From contig NC_051451.1 in the NCBI RefSeq assembly GCF_001649575.2, positions 20,799,187 through 20,863,186 of the forward strand: a stretch of DNA of 64,000 nucleotides, in the 5' to 3' direction. Each line of letters starts with the position of its first letter. Position 1 is the stretch's first letter. Below are positions 1-14,151 of the stretch, piece after piece. The notes beneath the pieces were generated by a model that worked only from the letters and a program-made list of their open reading frames with translations, searched no databases and was not told the DNA's origin. The DNA comes from Kryptolebias marmoratus (Eukaryota > Chordata > Actinopteri > Cyprinodontiformes > Rivulidae). A program made the position numbers and the translations under genes.

Positions 1-3000
1 GTATTTCACTTGGTAATGACTTTCAAGAAGTTACAGTTAGATGTATTCAGCCAGGCGCTCAGTACTGCTCGCCTCAGACACTGCACACTCTGTGATTTCA
101 TAACATCACATTCAGTCTTTATCAGGTGTAATTGAGCAAGTTGATGCTTACCATCATCTTATACTCCCTTTTATCATACTTTCGAACATTTCATTGACGG
201 AAAAAGTGGATAAAAATGTATTAAGACATGGGAGTGTTGGATATTTCTCATTTTTGTGAACAGTCCAGCACCTTGTGCATGTTTGACCCTTGAATGTAAA
301 GAGGATCAGCGACCAAATCTTCCTTTGTGGTATATCCTTGTAATATGAGTCTAAAACCAACAAGCAGGTTCAGTGTCCACATACCAAACTGTTTGTGCTA
401 AAGAATTCCACATACATGTATCTCATGTGAAGAGCTTGTGTGGGCTAAAGCCAGATCACTTTCTGCCGCAGCCAAAGAGCAGGGTAGGATTTCCAGAGTT
501 TGTTTGATGTATGATGTTATCTAGTCAAAGTATAGCACTACCTCAGTTCTGTCTACAGCTTGTTGAGGAGTCTGCTTGAGGCTATACAGTAGAGACTCAG
601 CTTGCTTTTGAAGTTATTTGTTGATGAAGTCAGCCATCATTGCTTACAGCCTTGTTGCTGCTTTTCATACAGGATACTTCGAGACTTTAAGTGCTTTTTG
701 TGTTGCAGTTGTAGATCCAGCTAATCTGGACCTTATAATAAGTCTTTTTACAAGCTAAAGCACAATATTTTTGCACCTGGAAGACAGAGTAGAAAAAAAT
801 ATTATTTTTTATTACATTTCTGGAAGTGTCCTGAGCCCTCACAGCAGTTTAAACTCAGACATCTAGCTTTGTGAAAGTGTTTGCTTTTCTGGAAGCTTAA
901 GGCAGCATTCCTTCATGAGAGTTTACAGTATTACTGAGATTAGAGAGTCGAGATATTCAAACTGACCTGAGAGCTCCTGAAAATATTGCTTTTAGAGATT
1001 TCACAATTCAAAATTTGGTAACCTCTACCACACCATGTTCCATTTTCACCCAAACAAACAAACAAACAAATAAAAACCCTAAAGTATCAAGATTAACCAG
1101 TCATTTGAATACATTAAAATACTTTAACATCAAACAACAGGAATAAGTTAATGCTTGACCTTTGTCAATTAAATTTGATTGGTTATATCACATTAGTAAT
1201 AATGTTATTTCTTTTGGTTTAACTGCAGTCTATTTAGTTTTGTGTACAATTTAAAACTAGCATTTATTGTAGCAGTCTTGACCTGTTTTATTCATTTCAC
1301 TAATCCTTTACTCCCGATGAGGTGAAACTGATTTGATTTGCCCACAAAAACATACTGACTTCTGGTTGACTATTTTCTTATTCCTACAGACAAAATGATA
1401 CAAAGCTTCACTTTGTTCCATTTATTTGTATTTTTTTCCACTAGTTGCACCAGATTTAAAGTTGCTTCTATGAAATCTGAGAAGAAATTGTCTCATAAAG
1501 TATTGATTTCCATGGCATGTCCATGTACATTGAGTTTTTTGTTAGGCTGAAATATATTTTGTTCAAAAACGTCAAACAAAATAAAAAAGCTTAGTAAATC
1601 ATCATCATTAATTTTTTTTACAAAGTGTTTAACAGTTTATTTTCATTCAGTATGCTTGTTTACAATGACCTGTCATGATTACCAAATAAATATAACATTA
1701 ATCCTTTTTTTTTAAAGTTGATTAAATTTGTTTGCTCCATATATGGAATTTTTTGCTAAAATGTTAAGAGGAACACAGGTGCAATGATCCTCTGTAATGT
1801 AACTGATCATGCCCCTGTTTGAGAGCACAGTTTTATTGCTGATTAAGTAAAGAAAATGTTTTTCAAGAGAAGCATTAATTTTGTACAGCTGGAAGTTTTA
1901 TTTTCACTAAGTTGGCCAAGCAAGTGTTAAATGTTGAACCATCAGTGTTATCTTTTGTGTGTGGTGGTCCACCCAGCTATACTTTGACCTCGTCTTCTGC
2001 CTCAAAGAGCTGTTCTTCTCACTCTGTCATCGGCTGTCATTAGCGCTCTGAGAGGCCCTGTTGTTATTTTCACACACACACAGGTGACACACCACAGACC
2101 ATTCTTCAAGGTTACTGCTTAATCCCTCAATACAGGCCATCCATGATAAAATTTCAACAAGAAATCTTAGGTAATGAGAAGCTTTGCATGCTATAGGCAA
2201 TTATTTATTAGAAATGACACCATTCTCTGAAGCTTTATGACACCTGTTTCATGTTTGCCTTCAGTCTTTCACCTTGAGAAAAACCTTTATCTTGAAACCT
2301 CATGCACACCCTAATTGATTGCTATTTATCATTGACTTTAAGCAGCCATAAGTCACTCACTGACTTGTTGAGGGTTTGCAAATTACACCATCATTTTCTG
2401 AAGTGACATGATGAATTATAGGAACCATTCTGCTGCACTTTCTACTTGAATACACACATTCTTGTTCCTTGTTACTTTGACAAAGACATGACTCACTGTG
2501 TGTTTTTCAGTTCTATAAACAGTTTTTATCACTACTGGCTCTTTTACTGACATATTATTTCTCAGCTTATTAGTAGTGACACAAGCAGAATACATCTTTT
2601 CCACCAGTTTAATGCAAGTACCTCTTAGCTCTTAGAAAAAAAACACACAAGGTTTCTCTGACATTTATCTTGGTAACATTTTGTACCTCTTTTCTGTTGT
2701 ATCTCCTTGAGAAAGATGTCTGACCTTCTTGAGTTTTGTCCTTTTGGAGGTCCCATTGTTGCAGCAGGAAAAGAAATCAGAGAACTAGACTTGAGATTAA
2801 GTTTAAAAATGTTTCAATTATTATTAATGTCAGCCTGCTTCAACGTCTTCAGAACTTCAATCTCTTTTTTATTTCAGAAACTCACAAAGTCCAAAGTCTT
2901 GTTTACAAGTGATTGTAAAATGGATTGATGTAATGCAATGGGGGTGTTGCTTTGATCTGTTGTGATGATTAAACAGCTTCATTCTTGGTTCAGTTCTTAA

Positions 3001-3030
3001 TTTACTCATCTAACTATATTCTAACCCTCA
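1..3030. other. Intergenic, no gene recognised
   Basis: AT-rich non-coding DNA on the 3' side of sfrp5. Open frames on either strand are all short (under about 75 codons), lack splice-site context and resemble no family I know. The only structured element seen is a short CAAA-type simple repeat near 1051-1075. Confidence 0.7.
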
Positions 3031-3394
3031 CCTAAGGTCATGAGGTATGGCTCATGACTGAAAGAACAAGATTCTGGATACAAGCTTCCTCTGTAAGGTG
3101 GCCAGGCTCAACTTAAATATAATGTGAGGAGCTCTGTCATCCAGGAGGAGCTTGGCGAAGAGCCACTGCTCCTCTGCATCAAAAGCAGTCAGCTGAGGTG
3201 GTTTGACTGGGAGTACCTAAAGGGCACTCTGCAAAACTCACTGGAGGGCTCATATTTTCTCTGGGCTGGGGAGCCAGCAGGAAGAGCTGGAGAGTGTTGC
3301 TGGGGAGAGGGATGTCTGGGTTTCTCTCTTGGACCTGTTGGCCCTGCTACCTGACCATGAATAAGGGGAAGAAAATGATTGGACGATGGATAGA
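3031..3394 (+). mobile_element. Degraded 3' end of a non-LTR retrotransposon (LINE)
   Basis: The segment matches a very common teleost LINE 3' region. One frame from 3124 reads RSSVIQEELGEEPLLL followed by SQLRWF, which corresponds to the recurrent motif block near the end of the reverse-transcriptase ORF (RSSVIREEL...EPLLL...SQLRWFGH). The end, 'ggataag-ggaagaaaatg-attgg-atgg', is the usual 3' terminus with a degenerate ATGG-type tail at about 3380-3394. Several internal deletions and frame breaks relative to the familiar form indicate an old, dead 5'-truncated copy. The family name is from recollection of the motif, so the clade is left open. Confidence 0.75.
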
Positions 3395-6300
3395 TATTGC
3401 CCTAATTGTTTACGTTTGTTGATATGTTGTAAAAATTTGTAAAAAATCTACTTTTAACCTTATAAAAATATATATTAGGCATTTTCCAAGCTGCTGCATT
3501 TGAAATTGACTATTATATAGCTGACAATCTGTTGCTTTTCAGGTGTAACTGTTGTGAAATAGGTAAATACAGAACAAGTTTGTCTTCAAAACCATCTGGG
3601 TGTACCTGGTTATGTGTGGATGAGTTACTACGGCACAGTTTAAACACTGTATGATTAGTTTGGTAATAAGAAGCTGTCAATTTTTTGATTTGACTCTCTT
3701 GATCAACAGACCTGCCAGCAGTAATGAGCGGAAGATAAGGTGAGTCAAGGCTGGATTTTAGTGAACAGTTCTCTTGGCTTCTATGTGATCAAAGTCTTCT
3801 GCAAACTGTGACGTGAAGACACACACGACTCAGACAGGACAGAAGTTGTTCTGTCAACACACACATTTATCACTGCTTTGGAGTGTTCTGCAACTTCCCA
3901 GAGAGCAAGATAATTTCAAGTGGCATGGTTTAGAGATCAGTCATTTAGAAATCAAACTTGTGGCCAAAGCCAGCAAATATTATGCATACCTGCCAGAGAC
4001 TCGGATCTAAAACTTCTGAATGACAGCGGCTGTTTTCTGTCAACACTTATGTGAATCATATATTTGTTTTTGCTATGCAGAGTAGTACAACAAGCAGTAC
4101 CTTTCATAATGGATGAATCGTATGCATCATTTTCAAAGATTTTTTTCCACCATTTTTACTTTTTTAGCTGTATAATCAGTTCAGCAATTAAATGCTTTTA
4201 AACTCCTTATTTTGACTAAATGCTGAGAAAACAAATCATGATAAAAAACTTTTCATTGCTTTTCTAAAAGTCAAGTCTCATTTAAATTTGGGTGATGTAT
4301 GTTAGCCTGATGATGTGTTTTCCAGGAAAAGTCTTCATCCCCTGCCGAATATTGATGACAACAAGAACAGCTCATCCAAGGCTTGGGTTTGGTGAGAAAA
4401 CAAAGACTCACTGGTCAGTGTCTTTTAGTGTCAGAGTGATGAATGTAAAATGGATGAAAGGAGTTTGTTAATGAATTTGAAATCCTGGTTGGGCGTTCTT
4501 CTAGGAAATAAATCTAAGGGACAATTGCAGCCAAACACAGGGGTGACAAGGTTGTGCACCAAGAACAAATCAGAACCGTCATTTTTTATTTCACACTAAC
4601 ATCCATAACGCAAGCATCTTATATGTGCTTCTCCAAGCTTCTGTGTGTCAGCAAGTGTGGTACAGGAAAAAATAAAGACATCCATCTGTAACTAAACTAC
4701 TTTCTCTATAACTGTGGAATTAACTGCCCTTATCTGTTGCGCCGTTACTGTCTCCGTCTGTAAATGAGCGCACGCTTGTGAGTGCTGTCAGACTCTGATG
4801 GCTCTTTCTTTCTTTATAAGATGGTGCTGACAGACAGAGATAGTAGCGGTGTATAGTGAGATGAAGGAGCAGGGAGGCTCTTTCAGATGGGTGAAGGTCA
4901 AAACTACCAAGAGGTCCATCACTCACTTAGACTGACTACACTCACCACTTTGTTTGAATGCTCTCCATACAGCAGCAAATATTTGTTGAGCATTAATAAA
5001 CTGTTTAATTGATTTTACAATGTAAGCACATATTCAGATTATTTGCCTGCTTTTTAAGACTACCAGAGTTCAAAAAGATTTTACTGGGAATGAACTGCAT
5101 GTAAATGAAGCTTGTGAGGGGCTTTAATTATGAAAAACAAACTTATTGAATCTAATCTTCCTTTGGACATTTTTGACAAGTTTTTTTGTACATGGTAAAG
5201 GGGAATCAGAAGCTGCATACTTATTATGTAAGTGGCGGGATTATTTCACTTGTTATACAGTGTTTTTAAATGGCTGTTTGATCGTGTTGATCCCATGATC
5301 CGTTTGACTAATGCCACCTCTTAAGTCCTTCAGAAAAACACAAATAGGCTTGGGGGTTCATCTGAGTGCAAAGCGCATTCTCTCACTGAGAAATCAATTT
5401 AAACTGTTCCAATATCTTAAACAGAACACCTCCCACACACACACACCATCTGGATTCGACAAAGTTTGAAAGCTTGTTTCTGTGGAAGGTTTTTGGCTGT
5501 TACATGAATGATCTTGTTCCTATTCTGTTGGATCTGTCAGGTAAATGAAACTGAACAGAAACCAATCTCAACCTGCACAAGGACACAACATGGATTTTTG
5601 GTCTTGCATTGTGATTTCCAAGAGTTGTTGACTATAGCTTACAAAAGGACATCTGATGACTTGATAGGCTTTTCCTTATCCTAATAGGCAGTACGACCCA
5701 GCCTTATCACACTGTGCAGAGTTCTGTGCGTTTGCAAGTCATTTGGACCTTTTAAACAATATACAAAACAATGACTTCATTCGATTATCTTGGATGCTTT
5801 CAGCTGCACTTTGTTTCACTTTATCTAAACATGAAACATGCAAATACACTCAAGACTGTAAATGCTTTCTTGTTTTTTACCACATGTGAGGGCATTTCAA
5901 TACTAAACATGGAACGATTCCTCAAGTACTTTTTAGAAACAGAGGTCATGCTTTTATGCAACATAATGTAATGTAATGTAAATTGTAAATATGCATTATG
6001 ACCAAAGTATTCTAGAGCAACACAAACCTAGACATAATTTGTGGATATAATCTAATGTTTTTTTTTCATTATTTTTGGATGTATTTAAATCTTAAAATTA
6101 TCCTTTTGCATCAGAGCTGATTTTTTTTCAATCATGTAGCTGTGTCTCATAATAGTGTCACATAATTTTAGTAAGAACTCTTGAAGCTTATTTGTTGTGC
6201 ACTAAAATAGCGATGTTGCTCTTACTTTCTGTTTTCTGCGAACACTTAAAATAATAATGGAATAAAATGGAAAAATAGATACAAAATGAGTCAGAAGTGA

Positions 6301-9300
6301 TAGTAATGGCACAAAAACATTTAGAATATTTTGAGTAATTACATGTTTTGTGCTTCTTTGTCTTTAAATTTGTGTATCTTGGTACTTAGTTCAAAAAGTG
6401 TGGACATTTAAGTTGCCTCTGTCCTGAGGCCCCTCTTAAAAAAAAAATCTGTCATTGTTCCAAACCCCTTGTGCTCAGTTCTTTAGGACAGAAAGAGGAG
6501 AAAGAGCACTTGATGGCAGAGCTAACAACGGCACAGGGACCATTTGCATTTAACAATAACAGAATGCCACCCACACTCTCCCTCCCTGAGACAAACTTAT
6601 TATGGTCTATTTGAAAAGAGATTGACAAGCTGGAGATGGGAGATTATGTCAATTAGTGGCCACAGTCCCACCTGACTACATCGCCCCATCTCTCAGGGTC
6701 TGAAGGGTCAGAGTTCGTGACCTCATTGCCAAACTCGGAGGCTGCAGACTTCTTTCTGTGGTGGCGGGCTTTGACTCCGTGCAGTTTTATCAGCCTGCAA
6801 TCCCCCCCCNCCCCCCACACACACACACACATGCATACACAAACCCACTTTCACCTCCCGCTGACCTTCCACTCATCCCTGCCTGTCCTTGACCTCTGCT
6901 GTTGTGTGTGTGAAAATAAAGGGGAGAGGGGGAGGGGTCTCCAGGGAAAGGGAATTATTTATTGGCTGATGCTTGTCTTTCCAGACGAGTGTAAATCTCC
7001 TCACAAGCGAAGTGTTTGTGCATACACACGCGTGCAGAACAAGTAAAAACCTATGTTTCTTTGTATGTGTTTGCTTTGTCTTGGCCACTTGATCCAGGCA
7101 GTGTTCTGTATTACAACATGTGAATGCTTGTTTGATTGCACCTAAGAGTGATTCCTCTTTATTGTATTTTTTTGTGTATGAGGGCTTTGGTGTGAGGGCA
7201 TGCACTTGAGTGCACACATTTCTGGTTTCCACGTGGTTGTAAATCTCCAGACTGACTTGTTAGTTCAGTAGGGAAACAGCAGGTTTGGGACACTCTGATA
7301 GCCTTCACAGATGGCGTCAGGATGCTGTCCACTTCAGACCCTGTACTCCACCTATTAATTTATTCATTTTCCACTGCAGAGGAGACACTGAGGTGATTGT
7401 GACTGTTTCCGAGCACTGGTACCCCTTGAGAGTGACTCGGTTGTTTTCTTATTTGCCTTTGCCTCATTCTTTTCCCAAGCTTCTTGTGCTTTACCCTCCT
7501 TTTTCCAGTCTGATGCTGGGCATTTGTTTGTTTTGTGGATATTTGTGCTTTAACAACCACTGCATCATCTCAGTGTGTGGACCAATAGTTATTACAAAAT
7601 TCAATTTTTAGCCAATAAACTTGATGAGATATTGTAATGGAGGCTTTTGTTGCCTCTATAAATGCTGTAAATATATAGCTTGACATAGTAATGTCTTGCA
7701 GGTTGATGAAAAATTTTCTAATTATTTTAGGTGAATAAAATCTTTAGGCACAAGTGGACTTTGGTCAATTTCTAAAAAGTAATGGAAAAATGACAGGTAG
7801 GATGCATCAGAGCTAATTTGTGAATGTAATAACATATTTTCTGAATACTCACTTAAACTTTGCTTATGTGAGTTTTAATCCAGCAAGACTTTTGTTGTTA
7901 TTCCAGAGAATTTCATCTAGCCTGATGGAAATAACCTGAATATAGTTTAAGGAAGATCTAAAAGTAGAACAAAAAAACTAGAAAATGTGTGAAAATGTTC
8001 CAGGTATAATTTATTTGAAAAAAAGAACACTATAGACTTTATATTCTATGTGATTTTGTTATGAAATATTTTAGAATTTCCCTAAACTTCATAAAATATG
8101 TGTTTATTGGGGTGATTCATCTCAGTGAAGATAGAGAAATTGCAGCAGACTTATATTTGTCTAAAAGTAAAAGATTTAATAGGGAGTGCTCTGAATACAG
8201 CTGTCCTAATGCAGTTTTTAAATATGTTGTGATTTAAATCCATAATGAAAAGTTATTTGAAGCTATTTGAATACATTTATTTTAAAACTGTAGAGAGCAA
8301 AGTTGAGGTAATGTTATTTTTATATAAAATGTGGAGAATGATCTGTGATAAGTAGAGAATAACTCATTCCAGGTTCAGTCTAATGTAGAAATATAACCAT
8401 ACAAGTTGTACATGCATTTTTTGGAATTTCTGTAAGAAGAAGACCCTTGAGAGCAGAAGGTAAATTGCTTCCAATAGATACATTTCAAATGTGTTTTGAT
8501 CTGCAATGGTGTCTGTAAAAGGTGTGGAGTGGTAAACTTTGCAAGACAAAGTATTCAGCTCAGTTTGATGAATGTGAGCCTTGTTGCTGAAGGAGATCTA
8601 ACATATTGTAAGGTTGATGAGGGTGTTGTTTCCAGGCTCCCTCCAGCTAAGAGTGAGCAGTGGAGCAGGCCAGATTGGCACATTAATACCAAGATAGACT
8701 CAAACTTGACTAAAAAAACAAGACTTTTATTCTTTGCCCTGCAGCATACCATGAGAAAACACTGATGAACTGTCAGAGGGAGAAGAACTTTCATCTGATT
8801 ATCTACAGGTGATTGAAATGAGTGCTCAGTAAACCAGTGAAGCCTGGGGAGAATCAGAGACAAAGTGGAAAAAAAGGGAAAAGGAGACAAGACACAGCAG
8901 AAATGAAATGTACCTTCTAAACCCAAATAGGAACAGAATTAAGCCAAAGAAAGACAGGGTTTTGGCTAAGAAAGCATAAGTAAGCTTGTCAGAATGTTTT
9001 TTTATTATATAATTTAGATTTAAGAGGCTGTTAAAAGGTGCAAAGAAAAGTGAGTTGCCGTATTCTTCATGGAGTGTTTCAGATTTGTTTTGGCACATTC
9101 CTTTGCTGTAGACAGTCCTTCTTTATCATTCATTTCATCAGATGTATGAAAGCATTCGGCCAGCTGAAACCTTTTTCTTAGTAAGCTTGCAAGTACAATG
9201 AGTAGGAGAAATTTTGTGGAAGGCATTTGTTTTTTACAGTGTATGTGCCACATGTAGACTTAATGGTTCTCTGGCTGGCTCGTGAGCCTACATGTAAACA

Positions 9301-9769
9301 CATGTAAAAACACATGCTGAAAAGCTCACGCACATAACTACATGCAACATCTCTGTTGTATTTCACCGAGGAAAGCAGGCCAAGGTTCAGACCCAGAGCA
9401 GTGCTTCAGCCCATGTGCTGCCGTTTCCCTCCTCTGTTTCTCTTTTCTTCTAAATGAAAGCATAACTCTGCGTCCGCCCTTCCTCTAGACAGGTGGTCCA
9501 GGGGCTCAGACCAGAAGGATGTTGGCTTAATGTCTAATGCTGTTTTAATGGTACTTTGTGTGGTGGGCATGGAAAGGCATGCTGGAATTAATAGAATTTT
9601 TTTTTTTTTTTAGTCTCTCCAGTGTTATATAATGGTCTCTTTCTGTTGAGGTGGGTTGGTCAAATCTGATTAATGTACATATGAATGTGTGTGTGCAGAT
9701 AAATTACGTTTAAGGTCAATTTATTATATATGTGCTCTAGGAAAATAAACAATGTGAGCTGTGAATGAG
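3395..9769. other. Intergenic, no gene recognised
   Basis: No exon with coding similarity was found. The longest open frames (around 6717-7046, 6873-7232, 7285-7611 and 8555-8926) overlap each other on opposite strands and have low-complexity or unremarkable translations. The interval contains a poly-C/AC microsatellite (about 6801-6830) with one unresolved base, and a stretch near 6530-6680 with clustered POU, SOX and homeodomain-like motifs, described in the findings. Confidence 0.65.
6801..6830. repeat. Poly-C tract joined to (AC)n microsatellite, with an N
   Basis: A run of C interrupted by one unresolved base (N at 6810) passes directly into an AC dinucleotide array at 6817-6830. The N most likely marks a homopolymer that could not be resolved in assembly, so the true tract length is uncertain. 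Confidence 0.9.
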
Positions 9770-10108
9770 CTTTTTATCACTCGCTGCCTTGAAAAATTTG
9801 TGATGTCTGTGTGTGTTAGCAAAATATCTCATGAACCACTGGATGGATTTTTATGAAACTCTCAGAAAGTAATTATTGGAACATTTACAATTGATTTCCT
9901 TTTGGAGTCAACCCAACTTAAAATGACTGCCACATCTATTCAGCATTAGCAAACACAAAATATGACAATAACTCTTTTATAGATATTAAGCTAAAATTTG
10001 GTGTCCCCAATACATACTTTCAGTGCCAACAGAAAGCATTAAATATGTGTTTGCAACTTTGGCATACAAATCAGTGGGTGATTTGTATACCTTCAAGGAA
10101 GGATATTT
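9770..10108 (-). repeat. Dispersed palindrome-headed repeat, copy A
   Basis: Reverse-oriented copy of an interspersed family found seven times in this window. Read on the minus strand it contains the family landmarks in order: a degenerate palindromic head (about 10090-10106), the 'caccaaattt(t)agctta-atatct' block, the 'agtggc-gccat-tt-aa' block, a block ending in 'ggttcatgagatattttgctaac', and a short AC-rich tail. It has no coding capacity. It lies downstream of the sfrp5 stop codon. Confidence 0.75.
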
Positions 10109-13100
10109 TATTTGAACATTAAGTGCAGTTCCAATATCTAATACTGGAAATCGGATCAGTGGATATTAGCTCTTTTGTTATTAATAATTTAAAAAATCTA
10201 ATAAGACTAAAACAATAAAAAGCCTGAAAACTATTTAAAATGTCAGCATTCTGTAATCACTGTTTGTAGAGTTGGTGACTGCAGAGTGAACACACAATAA
10301 ATCTGATTTACAGTTCATACATTCAAGTTTATTAGCTTATTTTTGAAACTTTAACTTTATGACACAAACATAGTCATTTCTGAAACACTGACACAACTGG
10401 TCTCAACCCAGTTTTTTTTTTAAAGAAACTAAGAAAGGCTAAGAAAGAGCCTAAAATAGAATGAAGTGGTGCATGAAGGAGGTTCTTTAAACTGCAAAGA
10501 CAAACAAAACTTTAGGAACGTGCAAGATAATAGTGACGGAGTGAGAGGTGGTTGCACAAGCAGGTGACAGACGGCCACTATTCAGCTGTGAAAAAGGTGC
10601 TGCTTATCAGCACACTGCAATAAAATCAAACACAATGTAGCCTTTATTCCAGACCTTGTGTGTGTGTGTCTGTGTGAGTGTGGTGGGCTTTTTTCTTTTT
10701 TTCTTTTTCCTCAAATTATTTTTCCTTTCATTCTTTTTGTCCAAGCACTCAACGCTGAATCTTTGATAGAGCAGATGTTTAAAATGAAGTCGGAGTGGCT
10801 AAAAGTGAGACATTGTGAGCTTGTGGTTCCTTTCAGTGTATGGATGTGTTTATTTTTTGTGTGTCGCAGGTCGATCATCAGGCCCTTATTAACTACACAA
10901 GCGACCTTTCAGGAAGTGCTGATGGGTGTCTTTGGGACGGTGCCAAGTTTCTCCCCCATACACCTTTTTTCCCCTTACTTTTTAATTTATTTTTTTCGAA
11001 CAACTTTCAACATATAAGCTGATTGTTTTCCTTTAAGGTACATTATCTACTACACGTGTGCAGACCAGCTTCCAGAGGTGCGGTAAACCCTTTCCAGAAA
11101 AGGGTTTTCCTGCTTCGTGGCTTTTGAATTCCGATCTCATTTTTGATCACACAAAATTGAAGTTTTCAGTATAGGTAGTTCTGTCCAACACATGTAAACC
11201 CATTAGGCCTGTCCCCTCCTGTTTTTGTCATTCTGCACACTTGAGGCTGTGCATTATCTCTACAATCACTTGGAAACAGATCACTGCTTTGCTGGCATTC
11301 ATGCTTCTAGCGGTCTTTAAAAGTCTGCACATTCTAGGAAATTTGAGCCAAAGACAGTAAACATTGTAGTGTGTCACAGTTGATCCATCTTCCAGAACAA
11401 AGATGCCAAATCTTTTTGATTCCTGAATTAGTTGTGTGTGTGCGTGTTTGGAGCGATTAGTCTAGGAATGGTTTTCATGAAGTTGGTCAGCTACATTACA
11501 GTCTGCTGTCTGTCTCTATCTCCCTCTTTTCATTAAAGTGGACTTCACTCATTTTCTTTCATTATGTTACTATGGTGAATGTTCATATTAAACGTGGCCA
11601 AGTTTTAGACACTGTGGTGGATGTATGATGTAATAAAGCTTAAGGCTTCAGAAACTGTTCTGGATTTTTTTGTTGCCAAAGATTTTAATACTTTTTGTTG
11701 AGGTGACTTTACCTTGTCACTTATTTTTTCAAACAATTCAGCTCTGGGGAGACTAGAGTTTTGTTATTAATCATTGCAAAACAATAAATATATATGACTC
11801 ATGATGAAAAGCCTTAACCCACTCCTATGCCATAATGTGAGCAAATGAAGAGCATAATATTGATGGAAATTATACATCATAATATACAATGGCGCTGCTA
11901 ATGTTTGTATTTCGCCCTCATGTATTTGCATTATTAAATGTAAAAAAGAAACTCAAAACACTCCATACCAATTTTTCTTAAAACAAGCTATCTTGAATTC
12001 AATGGCATAATCTTCTTGACAAGTCAAAACTCCTATGCATTTTGGCAAACAAGCCTTCCTCAGGGAGTCAAATCTAGGTCCGACATAGGTTCTTTTATAG
12101 AGATAGTCCACCAGCAGGAAAGCTCCATTTGTACAGGAACTCTCTGTCAAACAGAAACATGTAGGAAAAGTTAACATCATTTATAAAAAATACTAAGCCA
12201 ATAAAAATAATCCTAAAAGTAAAATTTAAGTTCAAGCCTGGAGGTTCTGTGGCTTGTAAATGCCTCCCTTTGGTATATTTATCATTGCCTATCTTATTCT
12301 CTAATGGAAAGAGGAGCATGATTAATCCCAAAAGCTTCCAATTAACATGGATCACTGTTATGATGGTCTAATGTTGGGCCATGGGATAACTGACATAACA
12401 TGCTGCTTTTATGCTTTGGTAATCTGTCTTGTTGATGTCTTTTGTCCTTCCTATATAAAATAAATATAGTCCTACTGATGGAAGATTCCATTACAGGTGG
12501 AGCACAGTTATTGGTGGACTTTTTCTTTGCATTGGAGGTTTGATTTGTCAAGAGGGCCATGCCATAAAAACAAAGGCAGCTGAATTGCTTTATAAACAGA
12601 GTGGCTTGTTTTTGTTTTTTTTTTTATTCCTGATAAATTTAAGCTCATCCCACTCAAAGAGTGCATCAACTGAATCCACACTGAATTCAGGAAGCGTCAA
12701 ACATTGTTTGTGCAGGCGCTGCATCATATTCAAAATCAAATATGCATATTTGTGTCTTTCAGACTGATTTTTCCAAAGTGGGCAAAATTATTTTTTCTTA
12801 GAAAACATCTGCATTGGTAAGTGGAAACAAGGTAATTTCCAAAACTTGTGTGTGTTTGGTAGGACCGAGTCGGTATGTTACCAGTTTTAGAATAAGATTA
12901 ACTACCACCGTTTTTACTGTATTATAAAGTTTATCATCACATATTAGTCCATGTGGCACTTGTGACTTTTACTATCCACACAACTATTTTTTGTCCAAGC
13001 AGAAAAGTGAGCATTTTGGTGTTTAAAGGTAATGATAAAGAAATAAGACATCTTAAAGAGATATTCTTTATAAAAATTTCAAATATGTTTTATTTTGAGA

Positions 13101-14151
13101 AACAAATATCTATTTCAGCAACAGAACTACTTACAGGTTAATGAATTAGATGATTATGTCAAAGTAAAATTTTGTAATTCACTGCTACAGCAACAGTGGT
13201 GATATGTCTGTATGTACGATTTCTGCTTTCATGCCATAGGAGTTTAACTGAAGCAAAATTAAGAATTTAAGCACAAAAAAGAAACATTTCAAAACGGATA
13301 GTGAAAAATAACAAGTTCAAGAAGCTTATCGGCCCAACAATGTTGGTTCTGTTCAGAGTCTCTGTCTCTTTCTCTCTGTTTCTTTCTCTTAATGCACCAC
13401 TTTTTTTTAGGAAGACATCTTCTCTACTTCAACATCCATCTCGCTCTAATTCAAGATGAAAAAATATATATATAATTTTTTTTTTTCTCAGGCCACAAAA
13501 ATGCTATACAAAGTCAGAGGAATCATCATCCCGTCTGTCAGTTTAGATTCAATCAGCTGTCTTTCTCAGCAGGGATACAAAGCAGGAAAAATACAGTTTT
13601 CCTAATCATCTATTTTTCTGAATTACCTACTTTTTACATTATAAAGAATAAAGTTAGGTGAATCATTTAACTTTTTCTGCTTTGATGCTTTTCTGGAGAC
13701 ACATTTTACTTATATGCTCATTTTTTCCACTTTGCTGTCCATTTTCCTTCAATTTAACTAAAATCATTACACAATATTTCTTTCATTTAATAACGTTATT
13801 GTATGATTTATAAAGATGCTGTAAGATATGGTTTAACTGATTCTGCTTTGTCAAAACAGGAAAGCAGAATTAATAAAGAAGATTGTGTTCAGTTTAATGA
13901 GACTGTTCAAGAGTTTTGCTTTGGAAAAATAAAACTAATCATTGTGATTAGTGATGTGAGGGAGCTGCAGCTAAAGGAACGCCCTGATTCATGTTCAAAC
14001 TGATGAAAACTTTTACAACCCCACTGCACTTCAAAGAATAAATGATGGCACCAGATTATGCATGAATCTTGGGGTTAAAGATGAATGATTAAAGCAGGGC
14101 GGGAAGTGGGAAGAATTGTGAAACCTAGAAAAACTGCAGCTAGTAGCATTA
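10109..14151. other. 3' flank of sfrp5; probable 3'UTR at right edge
   Basis: The sfrp5 stop codon sits at the right edge, so the 3'UTR of that minus-strand transcript runs leftward from 14151. Minus-strand poly(A)-signal candidates are ATTAAA at 13898-13893 and 13791-13786 and AATAAA at 13094-13089; none can be preferred from sequence alone. No other gene is recognised. Short open frames (10658-11017, 12095-12355, 12342-12560 and others) have no family resemblance. Confidence 0.55.

Noticed and set aside
3124..3354. Open frame of 76 codons as a possible gene
   Set aside because: Its translation is the familiar C-terminal block of a fish LINE reverse transcriptase, with frame breaks and the typical LINE 3' end following it.
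6717..7232. Opposed open frames of 109 and 119 codons
   Set aside because: One frame runs through the poly-C/AC microsatellite and the unresolved base; the other overlaps it antisense. Neither has domain similarity or splice context.
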